DNA of 54,124 bases, from NCBI RefSeq assembly GCF_016783915.1, contig NZ_JADHVT010000016.1, forward strand, positions 1-54,124, read 5' to 3'. Below the pieces are notes generated by a model that was not told the DNA's origin, ran no database searches, and was given only the letters and a program-made list of their open reading frames with translations. Position 1 is the stretch's first letter. The number at the start of each line of letters is the position of its first letter. The position numbers and the translations under genes were made by a program. Positions 44,752 to 53,355 of the stretch are shown here, one piece after another. Source of the DNA: Acidovorax sp. Lineage in GTDB: Bacteria > Pseudomonadota > Gammaproteobacteria > Burkholderiales > Burkholderiaceae_C.

Positions 44752-45299
44752 GCGGTGGCTTCCATGGGATGGGCTGCGGCGGCAAAAAGGGGTGCATTCT
44801 CCAGCGTCAGCAAAGCCCTCTTGCGATCGAGGCCGCCTGCATAGCCGGTCAGGCTGCCGTTGGCACCCAGCACACGGTGGCAGGGCACCACCACGCTCAG
44901 CGGGTTGCGACCCACGGCGGCACCCACCGCCCGCACCGCGCTGGGGTTGCCCAGCTGGAGGCCCAGCGCGCCATAGCTGATGGTCTGGCCCCGGTCTATC
45001 TGCAGCAGCGCACGCCACACCGACTGCTGAAAAGCCGTGCCACCCGACAGGTCCAGAGGCAGTTCGAAATGCAGGCGTTGCCCGCCCAGGTATTGCTGCA
45101 GCTGACGGGCGGCCTCTCGCAGCACGGGGTGGTCGCCTGGCCCGATGGCCCAGGCGTCGGGGCCGTGCAACTGGGCGGTAGGTTCGTGGCGCTGGCCCTC
45201 AAACCAGACGCCCGACAGGCCAGCGGGCGAGGCCGCCAGCCGCACGGGCCCCAGCGAGGTGTCGGCCCGTGCCTGCACGGTGAGGGGGTGAAACTGCAT
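44748..45299 (-). CDS. ogt: Methylated-DNA--protein-cysteine S-methyltransferase
   Basis: Direct-reversal repair protein of 183 residues that moves the alkyl group from O6-alkylguanine to its own C140 in VVPCHRV. The FQQSVWRALLQIDRGQTISYG helix region and GNPSAVRAVGAAVGRNPLS precede it, as expected. It has no regulatory domain, so it is an Ogt type separate from the Ada at 19221-20390. It lies 80 bases downstream of the Ada-AlkA fusion, with a repeat element between them, and is coupled to the EamA gene. Confidence 0.95.
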   Translation of the reverse strand: MQFHPLTVQARADTSLGPVRLAASPAGLSGVWFEGQRHEPTAQLHGPDAWAIGPGDHPVLREAARQLQQYLGGQRLHFELPLDLSGGTAFQQSVWRALLQIDRGQTISYGALGLQLGNPSAVRAVGAAVGRNPLSVVVPCHRVLGANGSLTGYAGGLDRKRALLTLENAPLFAAAAHPMEATA

Positions 45300-45330
45300 G
45301 CCGGGAGGTCTCCAGAGAGTTGTGTGTGTC

Positions 45331-45394
45331 GTTTTTGATGGAGATCAGCACGATGCGCCAGTGCTGATTGCCTGGGGTGCTATTGTTTTGGTAG
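45331..45394 (+). repeat. Dispersed hairpin repeat between the alkA-type and ogt genes
   Basis: TTTTTGATGGAG is followed by ATCAGCAC (45344-45351) and GTGCTGAT (45361-45368), a perfect 8-bp dyad in the stem position but with a different sequence from the other copies. The end overlaps the last codons of the upstream gene. Family membership rests on layout, so it is less certain than others. Confidence 0.55.
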
Positions 45395-46993
45395 TAAACG
45401 GGGTTCTGTACCCTTGGCCAGGGCCACACTGCTGACACCAGCGGCCCAGGCGCGCAGTACCGCGTAGCTGCGCCAGGGGCGCCAGGCTTGGGAGGCCTCC
45501 AGCGCCGCGCGTGCCGGGTTCTTGTGCTGCTGCACCCCCAGCGCCTTGTGCAGGGCCACGTCACCCGCCGGGAAGGCGTCAGGCCAGCGCAGCACCCGCA
45601 TGGCGATGTACTGCGCCGTCCAGTCGCCAATGCCAGGCAGTGCGCACAGGGCTGTGGTGGTGCTGGGCACGTCGGCGCCTGCATTCAGGGCCAGGGCGCC
45701 ACTGTCCACCGCGCGGGCCAGCGCCACAATGGCCGCCTGCCGCTGGCGCACGATGCCCAACTGGCCCAGCGTGTCTCCATCCGCGTGGGCCAGGGTGGCG
45801 GCGGTGGGGAACAGCCGGTGCAGCTCTGGCCAGGGCGTGGCGATAGGCTCGCCCAGCCGCTCCACCAGCCGCTGGCCCAGCGTGCGTGCGGCGGCTACGG
45901 TGATCTGCTGCCCCAGCACGGCGCGCACGGCCAGCTCAAAACCGTCAAACGCCCCGGGCACACGCAGGCCGTCACCCTCCGGGAAGTGCGCGTGCAGCAC
46001 GGTGTTGATGGCCGCGGGGTCGGCGTCCAGGTCCAGCATGGCGCGCACGCGGCGGATGATGAGCGGCAGCACGGGGTACAGGCTGTCGCTGGTCTGCAGC
46101 AGCACCTGGTGGCGCGTTACGTCAAAGCGGGCGCTCAGCCAGCCCGTGGTTTCTTGCGACAGGCCCGTGCAAGTGCTGGGCAACCGCACGGTGCGACGCA
46201 GGCCGGGGCCGTCCGCACCATGCACCACACACTCCACGCCGTGGAACTGCCGCTTTTCAAAAAAGGCCAGCAGCGCAGCCACATCCAGCGGCGGGCGCCA
46301 CGCCAGGCGCACGGCGCTGGTGCCCCCTGCGCTTGCTGCGGCGCTGCCACCGCCGTTGCGCCGCAGCTGGGTGGGGTTGAGCCCGTAGTGCCCCACAAAG
46401 GCGGCATTGAAACGGCGCACGCTGGCGAACCCGCTGGCCAGTGCCACCTGCGTCACGGGCATGGTGGTGTCGGTGAGCAGCTGCTTGGCCGTGAGCAAGC
46501 GCCGCGTCTGCAGATATTGCAGCGGCGATACGCCCAGGGCCGCCTCAAAAATGCGGCGCAGGTGCCGGTCGCTCACGCCCAGGCGCTCGGCCAGCCGGGC
46601 CACGGTGGCGCTGCCATCTCCCGGCGCGGACGGGGCCTGCCACAGGTCGGGCGCATCCAGCAGGCGCACGGCCTGCTGCACCAGGATGCCACTGGCGTCC
46701 TGCACCGACCACACCAGCGCCTGCGGCGCCAGCTCGGGCCGGCAGCGCAGGCAGGGGCGAAAGCCCGCGTTTTCAGCCTGCGCGGCCAGCACAAAAAAGC
46801 GGCAGTTCTCGCGCCGGGGCGTGCGTACGGCGCACACGGGGCGGCAGTAGATGCCGGTGGAGGTCACCCCGGTGAAAAAATGCCCGTCAAACCGCGCGTC
46901 GCGCGCCTGCAGTGCCAGGTAGCGGCCTTCGTCGGAAGCCGCATCAGCAGAGATGGACTGGGATGATGCGGTCAGGGTCATGGGCCAGATCAT
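45380..46993 (-). CDS. Ada-AlkA fusion: regulator and 3-methyladenine DNA glycosylase
   Basis: 537 residues combining three parts. The N-terminus is an Ada-type zinc domain with C50, C54, C81 and C84. An AraC helix-turn-helix covers about 125-215 (LAERLGVSDRHLRRIFEAAL). The AlkA glycosylase covers about 235-520, with the helix-hairpin-helix CALPGIGDWTAQYIAMR and the catalytic-type Asp in AGDVALHK. It excises N3- and N7-alkylated bases and may sense methylphosphotriesters. It lacks an acceptor-Cys methyltransferase domain, which the next gene, ogt, supplies. The start could be either of two nearby ATG codons. Confidence 0.93.
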   Translation of the reverse strand: MIWPMTLTASSQSISADAASDEGRYLALQARDARFDGHFFTGVTSTGIYCRPVCAVRTPRRENCRFFVLAAQAENAGFRPCLRCRPELAPQALVWSVQDASGILVQQAVRLLDAPDLWQAPSAPGDGSATVARLAERLGVSDRHLRRIFEAALGVSPLQYLQTRRLLTAKQLLTDTTMPVTQVALASGFASVRRFNAAFVGHYGLNPTQLRRNGGGSAAASAGGTSAVRLAWRPPLDVAALLAFFEKRQFHGVECVVHGADGPGLRRTVRLPSTCTGLSQETTGWLSARFDVTRHQVLLQTSDSLYPVLPLIIRRVRAMLDLDADPAAINTVLHAHFPEGDGLRVPGAFDGFELAVRAVLGQQITVAAARTLGQRLVERLGEPIATPWPELHRLFPTAATLAHADGDTLGQLGIVRQRQAAIVALARAVDSGALALNAGADVPSTTTALCALPGIGDWTAQYIAMRVLRWPDAFPAGDVALHKALGVQQHKNPARAALEASQAWRPWRSYAVLRAWAAGVSSVALAKGTEPRLLPKQ

Positions 46994-47086
46994 AGGAGCC
47001 TTGCTCCACGCTACTGGCCATTTTCGGACCTGTGCCTGCAGCGGCTACCGGGCACTTATCTGCGCAGCGCGGCATCCGCTGACAAA

Positions 47087-47102
47087 GGCCCCCGAGGGGG
47101 CC
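47087..47102. other. Perfect GC hairpin upstream of the phosphomannomutase gene
   Basis: GGCCCCC (47087-47093) and GGGGGCC (47096-47102) are complementary with almost no spacer. It lies 50 bases before the GTG start. It could be a leader structure; there is no T-tract. Confidence 0.4.
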
Positions 47103-47151
47103 GCCTACAATGCAGCGGACTTTTCAACCCCATCGCGAAAGGCCCCCCTGC

Positions 47152-48540
47152 GTGCAACCAACCCCCGCCATCTTCAAAGCCTATGACATCCGCGGCATCG
47201 TGCCGTCCACCCTGAACGAAGACGTGGCCCTGGGCCTGGGCCGGGCCTTTGGCACGGCTGCCCGCGCGGAAGGGCAGACCACCGTGGCAGTGGGGCGTGA
47301 TGGACGCCTGTCGGGCCCCGCCATGTCTGCGGCGCTGATCCGGGGGCTGGTGGAGGCGGGCATCGAGGTGATCGACGTGGGCCTGGTCACCACGCCCCTC
47401 TTGTACTTTGCGGCCAGCACGCTGTGCAACAGCGGCATCCAGGTCACCGGCAGCCACAACCCCAAGGACTACAACGGCTTCAAGATGGTGCTGAACGGCC
47501 GCGCCATCTATGGCGATGAGATCCAGGCCCTGCGCAGCACCATGGAGCAAGAAAGCTGGCGACTGCTGCCCGGCGGCTCGGTCCGCCATGTGGACGTGCT
47601 GCCCGCGTACCGCGAGCGCATCGTGGGCGATGTGAAGCTGGCCCGGCCGCTCAAGATCGTGGTGGACTGCGGCAACGGCATTGCCGGCGCGTCGGCCCCC
47701 GCCATCTTCCGTGCGCTGGGCTGCGAGGTGATCGAGCTGTTCTCGGAGGTGGACGGCAACTTCCCGAATCACCACCCCGACCCGAGCAAACCCGAAAATC
47801 TGCGTGACCTGATCAACGCCCTGAAGGCCAGCGACGCCGAGCTGGGCCTGGCGTTTGACGGCGACGGCGACCGCCTGGGCATCGTGACCAAGGAAGGCAC
47901 TAACATCTTTCCTGACCGGCAAATGATGCTGTTTGCGCAAGATGTGCTCTCGCGCGTGCCCGGCGGCGACATCATCTTCGACGTGAAGTGCACCCAGCGC
48001 CTGGCGCCCGCCATTGCAGCGGCCGGTGGCGTGCCGGTGATGTACAAGACCGGCCACTCGCTGATCAAGGCGCGCATGAAGGAGACGAACTCTCCCCTGG
48101 GTGGCGAGATGAGCGGCCACATCTTCTTCAAGGAGCGCTGGTACGGCTTTGACGACGGTACCTATGCCGGCTGCCGCCTGCTGGAGATCCTGAGCCGCAG
48201 CAGCGACCCGAGCGCCGTGCTGAACGCGCTGCCCACCAGCTTTTCGACCCCCGAGCTGAATGTGGCCTGTGCAGAAGGCGAGCCACACCGCCTGACGGCC
48301 GAGCTGCAGGCCCTGGCCGCAGAGACCTTTGCCGCGCCCGCCGCCATCAGCAGCATCGACGGCTTGCGCGTGGACTGGCCCGATGGCTTTGGCCTGATCC
48401 GCGCCAGCAACACCACCCCCGTGCTGGTGCTGCGCTTCGAGGGCCACACGCCCGAAGCCCTGGCCCGCATCGAGGCCGCCATGCTGGCGCTGCTGCATCG
48501 GGTCAAGCCCGACGCCCATGTGGGCGCAGCCAGCCACTGA
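47152..48540 (+). CDS. Phosphomannomutase/phosphoglucomutase
   Basis: 462 residues from GTG 47152, chosen because GAAAGG lies 10 bases upstream and the protein begins directly with IFKAYDIRG; an ATG 14 codons earlier is less likely. It interconverts mannose- or glucose-6-phosphate and the 1-phosphate for polysaccharide precursors. The phosphoserine is S101 in VTGSHNPKDYNGFK, the metal loop is DGDGDR and the sugar loop is GGEMSGH. It heads a plus-strand run with the amidase and waaA, which fits cell-envelope carbohydrate synthesis. Confidence 0.95.
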   Translation: MQPTPAIFKAYDIRGIVPSTLNEDVALGLGRAFGTAARAEGQTTVAVGRDGRLSGPAMSAALIRGLVEAGIEVIDVGLVTTPLLYFAASTLCNSGIQVTGSHNPKDYNGFKMVLNGRAIYGDEIQALRSTMEQESWRLLPGGSVRHVDVLPAYRERIVGDVKLARPLKIVVDCGNGIAGASAPAIFRALGCEVIELFSEVDGNFPNHHPDPSKPENLRDLINALKASDAELGLAFDGDGDRLGIVTKEGTNIFPDRQMMLFAQDVLSRVPGGDIIFDVKCTQRLAPAIAAAGGVPVMYKTGHSLIKARMKETNSPLGGEMSGHIFFKERWYGFDDGTYAGCRLLEILSRSSDPSAVLNALPTSFSTPELNVACAEGEPHRLTAELQALAAETFAAPAAISSIDGLRVDWPDGFGLIRASNTTPVLVLRFEGHTPEALARIEAAMLALLHRVKPDAHVGAASH

Positions 48541-48560
48541 TATTGGCTGCCGCACGCCCG

Positions 48561-49340
48561 ATGCTGTCGCTCTCCACCCCCCTGTGTGTTGCTGCCGCCC
48601 AGACGCCGTCGGCGCCGGGCGACTTGGAGCGCAATCTGCAAACGCACCTGGCCTGCGTGCGGGCTGCCGCCCACCAGGGCGTGCAACTGCTGCAGTTCCC
48701 GGAGCTGTCGCTCATGGGCTATGAGCCCGCGCTCATGGCAGACCATGTACTGACGGCCGACCACCCCGTGCTGCTGGCCCTGCGCCAGGCCGCCCAAAGC
48801 CATGGCATGGCCCTGGTGGTGGGTGCTCCGGCTGAGCCTGCGCAGCAGGGCGCATTGCCCGCCATTGGTGCCTGGCTGCTGGGGCCGGACGGCAGCGTGG
48901 CGCTGTACCGCAAGCGCCATCTGCACGACAGCGAAGAGCAATTTGCCAGCGCGGGCACGGACGACGCGCAGGTGCAACTGGTGGCCGGCGAGCCCACGGC
49001 ACTGGCCGTGTGCGCCGACATCACCCATCCCGAGCATGCCCAGGCGGCCCGCGGGGCGGGCGCGGCCCTGTATGCGGCGGGCGTGCTGATCTCTGAAAAG
49101 GCCTATGCGGCCGAATCGGCCATGCTGGAAGGCTACGCGCGTGACCATGACATGGCCGTACTCGCGGCCAACTACAGCGGCACCTCCGGTGGCTACGTGA
49201 GTGCGGGGCGCAGCGCCTTCTGGGCGCCCGGTGGCCGCTGTGTGGTGGCTGCGCCGGGTGACGCGCCCTGCATCGTCTGGGCACAGCGCAGCGACAGCGG
49301 CTGGGCGGGTGGTGTGCTGAGCCTGTCTGTGCCCGCATGA
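48561..49340 (+). CDS. Nitrilase-superfamily carbon-nitrogen hydrolase
   Basis: 259 residues from ATG 48561; a TTG six codons earlier is possible. The catalytic triad is E48 (FPELS), K118 (YRKRHLH) and C151 (VCADI), followed by HPEHAQAARGAGAALY. It should hydrolyse an amide or nitrile; the substrate is not known. It starts 20 bases after the phosphomannomutase and its stop overlaps the waaA start (ATGA at 49337-49340). Confidence 0.9.
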   Translation: MLSLSTPLCVAAAQTPSAPGDLERNLQTHLACVRAAAHQGVQLLQFPELSLMGYEPALMADHVLTADHPVLLALRQAAQSHGMALVVGAPAEPAQQGALPAIGAWLLGPDGSVALYRKRHLHDSEEQFASAGTDDAQVQLVAGEPTALAVCADITHPEHAQAARGAGAALYAAGVLISEKAYAAESAMLEGYARDHDMAVLAANYSGTSGGYVSAGRSAFWAPGGRCVVAAPGDAPCIVWAQRSDSGWAGGVLSLSVPA

Positions 49341-50710
49341 ACGCCGCGCGGGCCCTGTATTCGCTGCTGACCTGGAGCGCGCAGCCGCTGCTGCGCCGCA
49401 AGCTGCGCCGCCGTGCAGTGGCCGAGCCGGGCTACGCCTACGCGGTGGGAGAGCGCTTTGGCCGCTACCCGGCCCCCATCGACAGCCTGATGCCCCACAG
49501 CAGCACCGACCCGCTGGGGCGGTTTGTGTGGGTGCATGCCGTGTCGCTGGGCGAAACCCGTGCCGCCGCCATCTTGCTGGCCCAGTTGCGTGAACAGCTG
49601 CCGGGCATGCGCCTGTTGCTCACCCACGGCACCGCCACAGGGCGGGCCGAGGGCGAAAAGCTGCTGCTGCCTGGCGACGTGCAGGTGTGGCAGCCCTGGG
49701 ACACGCCGGGCGCCGTGGGTCGGTTTTTGCGCAAGTTCCGCCCGGCCATCGGTATCCTGATGGAAACCGAGGTATGGCCCAACCTGGTGGCGGGCTGCCG
49801 GCAGCGGCGCATTCCGCTGGTGCTGGCCAATGCGCGCTTCAACGAGATATCGCTGCGCAAGGCGCAGCGCCTGTCAGCCCTGGCACGTCCTGCGTATGGC
49901 GGCCTGACGGCAGTCTGGGCCCAGACGCAGGAAGACGCCACGCGGCTCGCGGCCATAGGCGCGCCGGTGCGTGGTGTGCTGGGCAACCTCAAGTTTGACG
50001 TGGTGCCCGACGCTCAGCTGCTGGAGCGGGGCCGCGAGTGGCGCGCGCGCACCGGCCGCCCGGTGGTCTTGCTGGCCAGCAGCCGCGAGGGCGAGGAGGC
50101 CATGTGGCTGGAGCAGATCCAGAAAATACGGAAAAAATCGCCCCAAGCGCTAGTGGATCATGCCTTGGCAGCTATCAATAGTGAAGCATCTGGTGGGGAT
50201 CTTTCCCCCGTGCAATGGCTCATCGTGCCGCGCCACCCGCAGCGGTTTGACGAGGTCCACCAGCTGCTGCAGCGGGCCGGTCTGTCGGTGTCGCGCCGCA
50301 GCACCTGGGCTGCGGCACCTGCGGCCGCTGACGTGTGGCTGGGGGACTCGATCGGTGAAATGGCGCTGTATTACGGCCTGGCCGATGTGGCTTTGCTGGG
50401 CGGGAGCTTCGCCCCACTGGGCGGCCAGAACCTGATCGAGGCCGCTGCCTGCGGTTGCCCCGTGGTGCTGGGCCCGCACACCTTCAACTTTGCCGAGGCA
50501 GCCGAACTGGCGTGCGCGGCGGGGGCAGCCCAGCGGGTGCCCGACCTGGCACAAGGAATGGCACAGGCTGCAGCGCTGGCGGGGGACGCCCGCGCCCACG
50601 AACAGGCCAGCGAGCGGGCCACCCGGTTCGCGGCCACGCACCGAGGGGCTGCGCAGGCCACGGCGCGTGCGATTGTGGCACTGGTGCAGCCTGAGGGCGG
50701 CCTGCACTAG
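49337..50710 (+). CDS. waaA: 3-deoxy-D-manno-octulosonate (Kdo) transferase
   Basis: 457-residue inner-membrane-associated glycosyltransferase that adds Kdo to lipid IV-A. Motifs: FVWVHAVSLGETRAA, METEVWPNL, LANARFNEIS, GNLKFD and GGSFAPLGGQNLIEAAACG. Length is about 30 above E. coli WaaA (425). Part of the excess is residues about 261-284 (KIRKKSPQALVDHALAAINS), which are encoded by a copy of the dispersed repeat and lie between the two Rossmann-like domains. It is coupled to the upstream amidase and faces tolC across a hairpin. Confidence 0.95.
   Translation: MNAARALYSLLTWSAQPLLRRKLRRRAVAEPGYAYAVGERFGRYPAPIDSLMPHSSTDPLGRFVWVHAVSLGETRAAAILLAQLREQLPGMRLLLTHGTATGRAEGEKLLLPGDVQVWQPWDTPGAVGRFLRKFRPAIGILMETEVWPNLVAGCRQRRIPLVLANARFNEISLRKAQRLSALARPAYGGLTAVWAQTQEDATRLAAIGAPVRGVLGNLKFDVVPDAQLLERGREWRARTGRPVVLLASSREGEEAMWLEQIQKIRKKSPQALVDHALAAINSEASGGDLSPVQWLIVPRHPQRFDEVHQLLQRAGLSVSRRSTWAAAPAAADVWLGDSIGEMALYYGLADVALLGGSFAPLGGQNLIEAAACGCPVVLGPHTFNFAEAAELACAAGAAQRVPDLAQGMAQAAALAGDARAHEQASERATRFAATHRGAAQATARAIVALVQPEGGLH
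50135..50185 (-). repeat. Dispersed hairpin repeat inserted in frame in waaA
   Basis: On the minus strand it reads GATAGCTGCCAAGGCATGA, then TCCACTAGCGCTTGGGGC, nearly identical to the intergenic copy at 16383-16440. CCAAG and CTTGG (50143-50147, 50164-50168) still pair. It is translated in full as part of WaaA. Confidence 0.8.
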
Positions 50711-50733
50711 GCCTCAGCAATTCATGCACGGGA

Positions 50734-50754
50734 TGCACCCCGGCGCGGGGTGCA
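50734..50754. terminator. Hairpin between convergent waaA and tolC genes
   Basis: TGCACCCCG (50734-50742) and CGGGGTGCA (50746-50754) form a perfect 9-bp stem with a GCG loop in the 52-base gap. No T-tract is present on either side. Confidence 0.55.
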
Positions 50755-50762
50755 AGGACCCA

Positions 50763-52097
50763 TTACTTGGCCAGCAGTGCGTTGACCGCTTCGATGTCCT
50801 GCTGCGACAGCGTGCCTGCCGCCTGGCGCAGCTTGAGCCCGCCCAGCAGCACGTTGTAGCGGGCCTGGGCCAGGTCACGCTTGGTCTGGTAGAGCTGGCT
50901 TTGGGCGTTGAGCACGTCGATGTTGATGCGCACACCCACCTGGTAGCCCAGCTTGTTGGCGTCCAGCGCGCTCTGGCTGGAGGCTTCGGCCGCTTCCAGG
51001 GCCTGCACCTGGCCCTGGCCGGACTGCACGCCGTAGAACGCCGCGCGCGTGGCCTGGGCCACGTTGCGGCGGGCGGTTTCGAGGTCGGCCTCGGCCTTGG
51101 TTTCGAGGGCCAGGGTTTCCTTCACGCGGTTTTGCACGGCAAAGCCTGCAAACAGGGGCAAGTTCAGCGCCACGCCCACGCTGGCGGCATTGCTGCGGGC
51201 CGTGACGCCGGGCGAGGTGATGGTGCCGTGCAGGTTGCGCGTGACGTTGTAACCCGCCTGCAGGTCCACCGTGGGCAGGTGCCCGGTTTCGGCTTTTTTG
51301 GTCTCCAGCCGCGCAATGTCCAGCGCAATGGCGGCCTGGCGCACGCCGGGCTGCTGGTCGCGGGCGGTGTCTACCCAGGTGGCAAGGTTGTCCGGCACTA
51401 CGCCAGGCAGTTGCACTGGCAGTGCCAGGGGCTGCGGCTTGGTGCCAGCGATGCCGACCAGCTGGTCCAGTGCCAGGCGCTTGACTCGCAGGTCGTTCTC
51501 GGCGGCAATCTCCTGGGCAATCACCAGGTCGTAGCGGGCCTGGGCTTCACGCGAATCGGTCACCGTGGTGGTGCCGACCTCGAAATTGCGCTTGGCAGAG
51601 GCCAGCTGCTCGGACACGGCGGCCTTCTGGGCCTGCACAAAGGTCAGGGTGTCTTGCGCAGCCAGCACGTCGAAGTAAGCCTGGCTCACCCGCACCAGCA
51701 GGTCTTGGGTGGCGGCATCCAGCTGGGCCTGGGCCACGTCTACGCCGCGTTGGCCTTGTTCCAGCGTGATGCGGTTGGCAGGCCGGTACAGCGGCTGGGA
51801 GGCATTGACCCCCACGGTCTGTGCCGTGCCGGTGTTCTCGATCTTGGGTTTGGTCAGCTCCACGTTGGAGCGGGTGAGGCCCCCGGTGAGTGCGGCGGAA
51901 GGCAGCAGGCCGGCGCGGGCCTGGTCAGCACGGCGGGCTGCGGCGTCCAGCTGCGCACGCGTCGACTGCCAGGCCGTGTCATAGGTGCGGGCCGATTCCA
52001 CCAGCTGCAGCAGGCTTTGGGCCTGGGCTGGTGCACACAGCGCTGCACCCAGCGCCAGGGTCAGGATGGACAGGGACAGGGGCCTAAACGGTGTCAT
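50763..52097 (-). CDS. tolC: TolC-family outer-membrane channel protein
   Basis: 444 residues from ATG 52097 (AAGGACC upstream on its strand) with a signal peptide ending at APAQAQS. The mature protein consists of two similar halves of long helices joined by strand segments, as in TolC. Phrases are SLLQLVESARTYDTAWQSTRAQ at the start, QPLYRPANRI in the first half and LNLPLFAGFAVQNRV in the second. It forms the exit duct for tripartite pumps and type I secretion. The RND pump end at 53356-54124 is on the same strand upstream, but pcm and a rhodanese gene lie between. Confidence 0.95.
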   Translation of the reverse strand: MTPFRPLSLSILTLALGAALCAPAQAQSLLQLVESARTYDTAWQSTRAQLDAAARRADQARAGLLPSAALTGGLTRSNVELTKPKIENTGTAQTVGVNASQPLYRPANRITLEQGQRGVDVAQAQLDAATQDLLVRVSQAYFDVLAAQDTLTFVQAQKAAVSEQLASAKRNFEVGTTTVTDSREAQARYDLVIAQEIAAENDLRVKRLALDQLVGIAGTKPQPLALPVQLPGVVPDNLATWVDTARDQQPGVRQAAIALDIARLETKKAETGHLPTVDLQAGYNVTRNLHGTITSPGVTARSNAASVGVALNLPLFAGFAVQNRVKETLALETKAEADLETARRNVAQATRAAFYGVQSGQGQVQALEAAEASSQSALDANKLGYQVGVRINIDVLNAQSQLYQTKRDLAQARYNVLLGGLKLRQAAGTLSQQDIEAVNALLAK

Positions 52098-52213
52098 TGC
52101 GGGTCCTTCGGAAGAGTCTGCGAATCGAATCGGGGTGGGCAGCGGCGGGCAGCACTGGGGCATGGGTGCGGCAAGTGCGGTCCATCAACAACGGTCCATC
52201 AACCACAAGGGCG

Positions 52214-52567
52214 TCAGTAGCGCGGTACCGCCGGATCGCTTTCGTGCGACCAGGCGTCAATCCCGCCGGTGATGTTGGCCAGATGCTCGAACCCGTGGTG
52301 CTGCAAGAACGAGGCCACGCGCAGGCTGCGGGCGCCGTGGTGGCACAGGCAGGCGATGGGGCGTTGCGCCTGGCGGGCGGGCTCCAGCTCGGCCAGCCGC
52401 GCGGGCAGCTCTCCCATGGGGATGGCCACCAGCTCAAACCCGTCGGCGCGCACGCTGGCGGTCTGCAGCTCCCAAGGCTCACGCACGTCCAGCACCAGGG
52501 GCTGGCTGCCTTCAGGTGCGGCGGCAAACCAGGCGGGCAGCTGGGCGGGGCGGACGTGATCGATCAT
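52214..52567 (-). CDS. Single-domain rhodanese
   Basis: 117 residues from ATG 52567, with GGAG at good spacing on the minus strand. The active-site Cys is C75 in CLCHHGARS, preceded by LVLDVREPWELQ and followed by GFEHLANITGGIDAWS. It carries sulfane sulfur; the partner is unknown. It begins 33 bases after the pcm stop and sits 116 bases ahead of tolC, so the three are probably co-transcribed. Confidence 0.93.
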   Translation of the reverse strand: MIDHVRPAQLPAWFAAAPEGSQPLVLDVREPWELQTASVRADGFELVAIPMGELPARLAELEPARQAQRPIACLCHHGARSLRVASFLQHHGFEHLANITGGIDAWSHESDPAVPRY

Positions 52568-52600
52568 GCAAAACTCCGAAGGCAACCGAAGGGCAGGGGG

Positions 52601-53314
52601 TCAGAAAGTGAAGCCAGAGGGCTCGGGGAAGTTCACCAGGCGCGGCGCGATGGTGTCCCACGGCGATGTGGTCTCAAAGCGGTCGCCAGTGCGGCGGGTC
52701 AGGGTGAAACGCATCACGGGTTCACCGCCCACGATGGCGCCCAGGCGGCCACCGTCGCGCAGCAGGGGCAGCAGGTGGCTGGGCACTTCGGCCACAGAGC
52801 CGCTGAGCACGATCACGTCAAATGGGCCATCGGGAATGGCATCGCGGGCACCATCGGCCTGGCGCACGTCGGCGTTGTGAACACCCGCATCGCGCAGGTT
52901 CTCGCGGGCCATTTCGGCCAGCTCGGGGTGGATTTCGAGGGACACCACACGTTCGGCGCGGGCGGCCAGCAGAGCGGCCATGTAGCCCGAGCCCGCGCCG
53001 ATTTCCAGCACGCGGTCGGTCGGCTTGATCTGCAGGTCTTGCAGGATGCGCGCTTCCACACGCGGCTGCAGCATGCTGTGGCCCTTGCGCACGGCCTCTT
53101 CCGCGTCGTCGCCCAGCAGGGGCACTTCGATGTCCATGAAGGCCAGGCTGCGGTAGGCCGGGGGCACAAAGTCTTCGCGGCGCACCACGGCCAGCAGGTC
53201 CAGCACGTCGGCGTCGAGCACATTCCAGGGGCGGATCTGCTGCTCGATCATGTTGTAGCGGGCCTGGGCGATGGGATCGCTGATGTTGGCGGACGTGTTC
53301 AGGGGCAGGTTCAT
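52601..53314 (-). CDS. pcm: Protein-L-isoaspartate O-methyltransferase-family protein
   Basis: 237 residues with the SAM motif RVLEIGAGSGY (101-111) and the family's N-terminal RYNMIEQQIRPWNVLD and FVPPAYRSLAFMDIEVPL. The position-specific HSMLQPRVEARI replaces the canonical ISAPHMHA of repair Pcm, so the repair activity on isoaspartate is less sure than the fold. The start follows GGAGAAAT on its strand. It is first in the pcm-rhodanese-tolC group. Confidence 0.88.
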   Translation of the reverse strand: MNLPLNTSANISDPIAQARYNMIEQQIRPWNVLDADVLDLLAVVRREDFVPPAYRSLAFMDIEVPLLGDDAEEAVRKGHSMLQPRVEARILQDLQIKPTDRVLEIGAGSGYMAALLAARAERVVSLEIHPELAEMARENLRDAGVHNADVRQADGARDAIPDGPFDVIVLSGSVAEVPSHLLPLLRDGGRLGAIVGGEPVMRFTLTRRTGDRFETTSPWDTIAPRLVNFPEPSGFTF

Positions 53315-53355
53315 GGGATTTCTCCGTGGGGCAGATGCAAGGCCGATCGGGGCGA

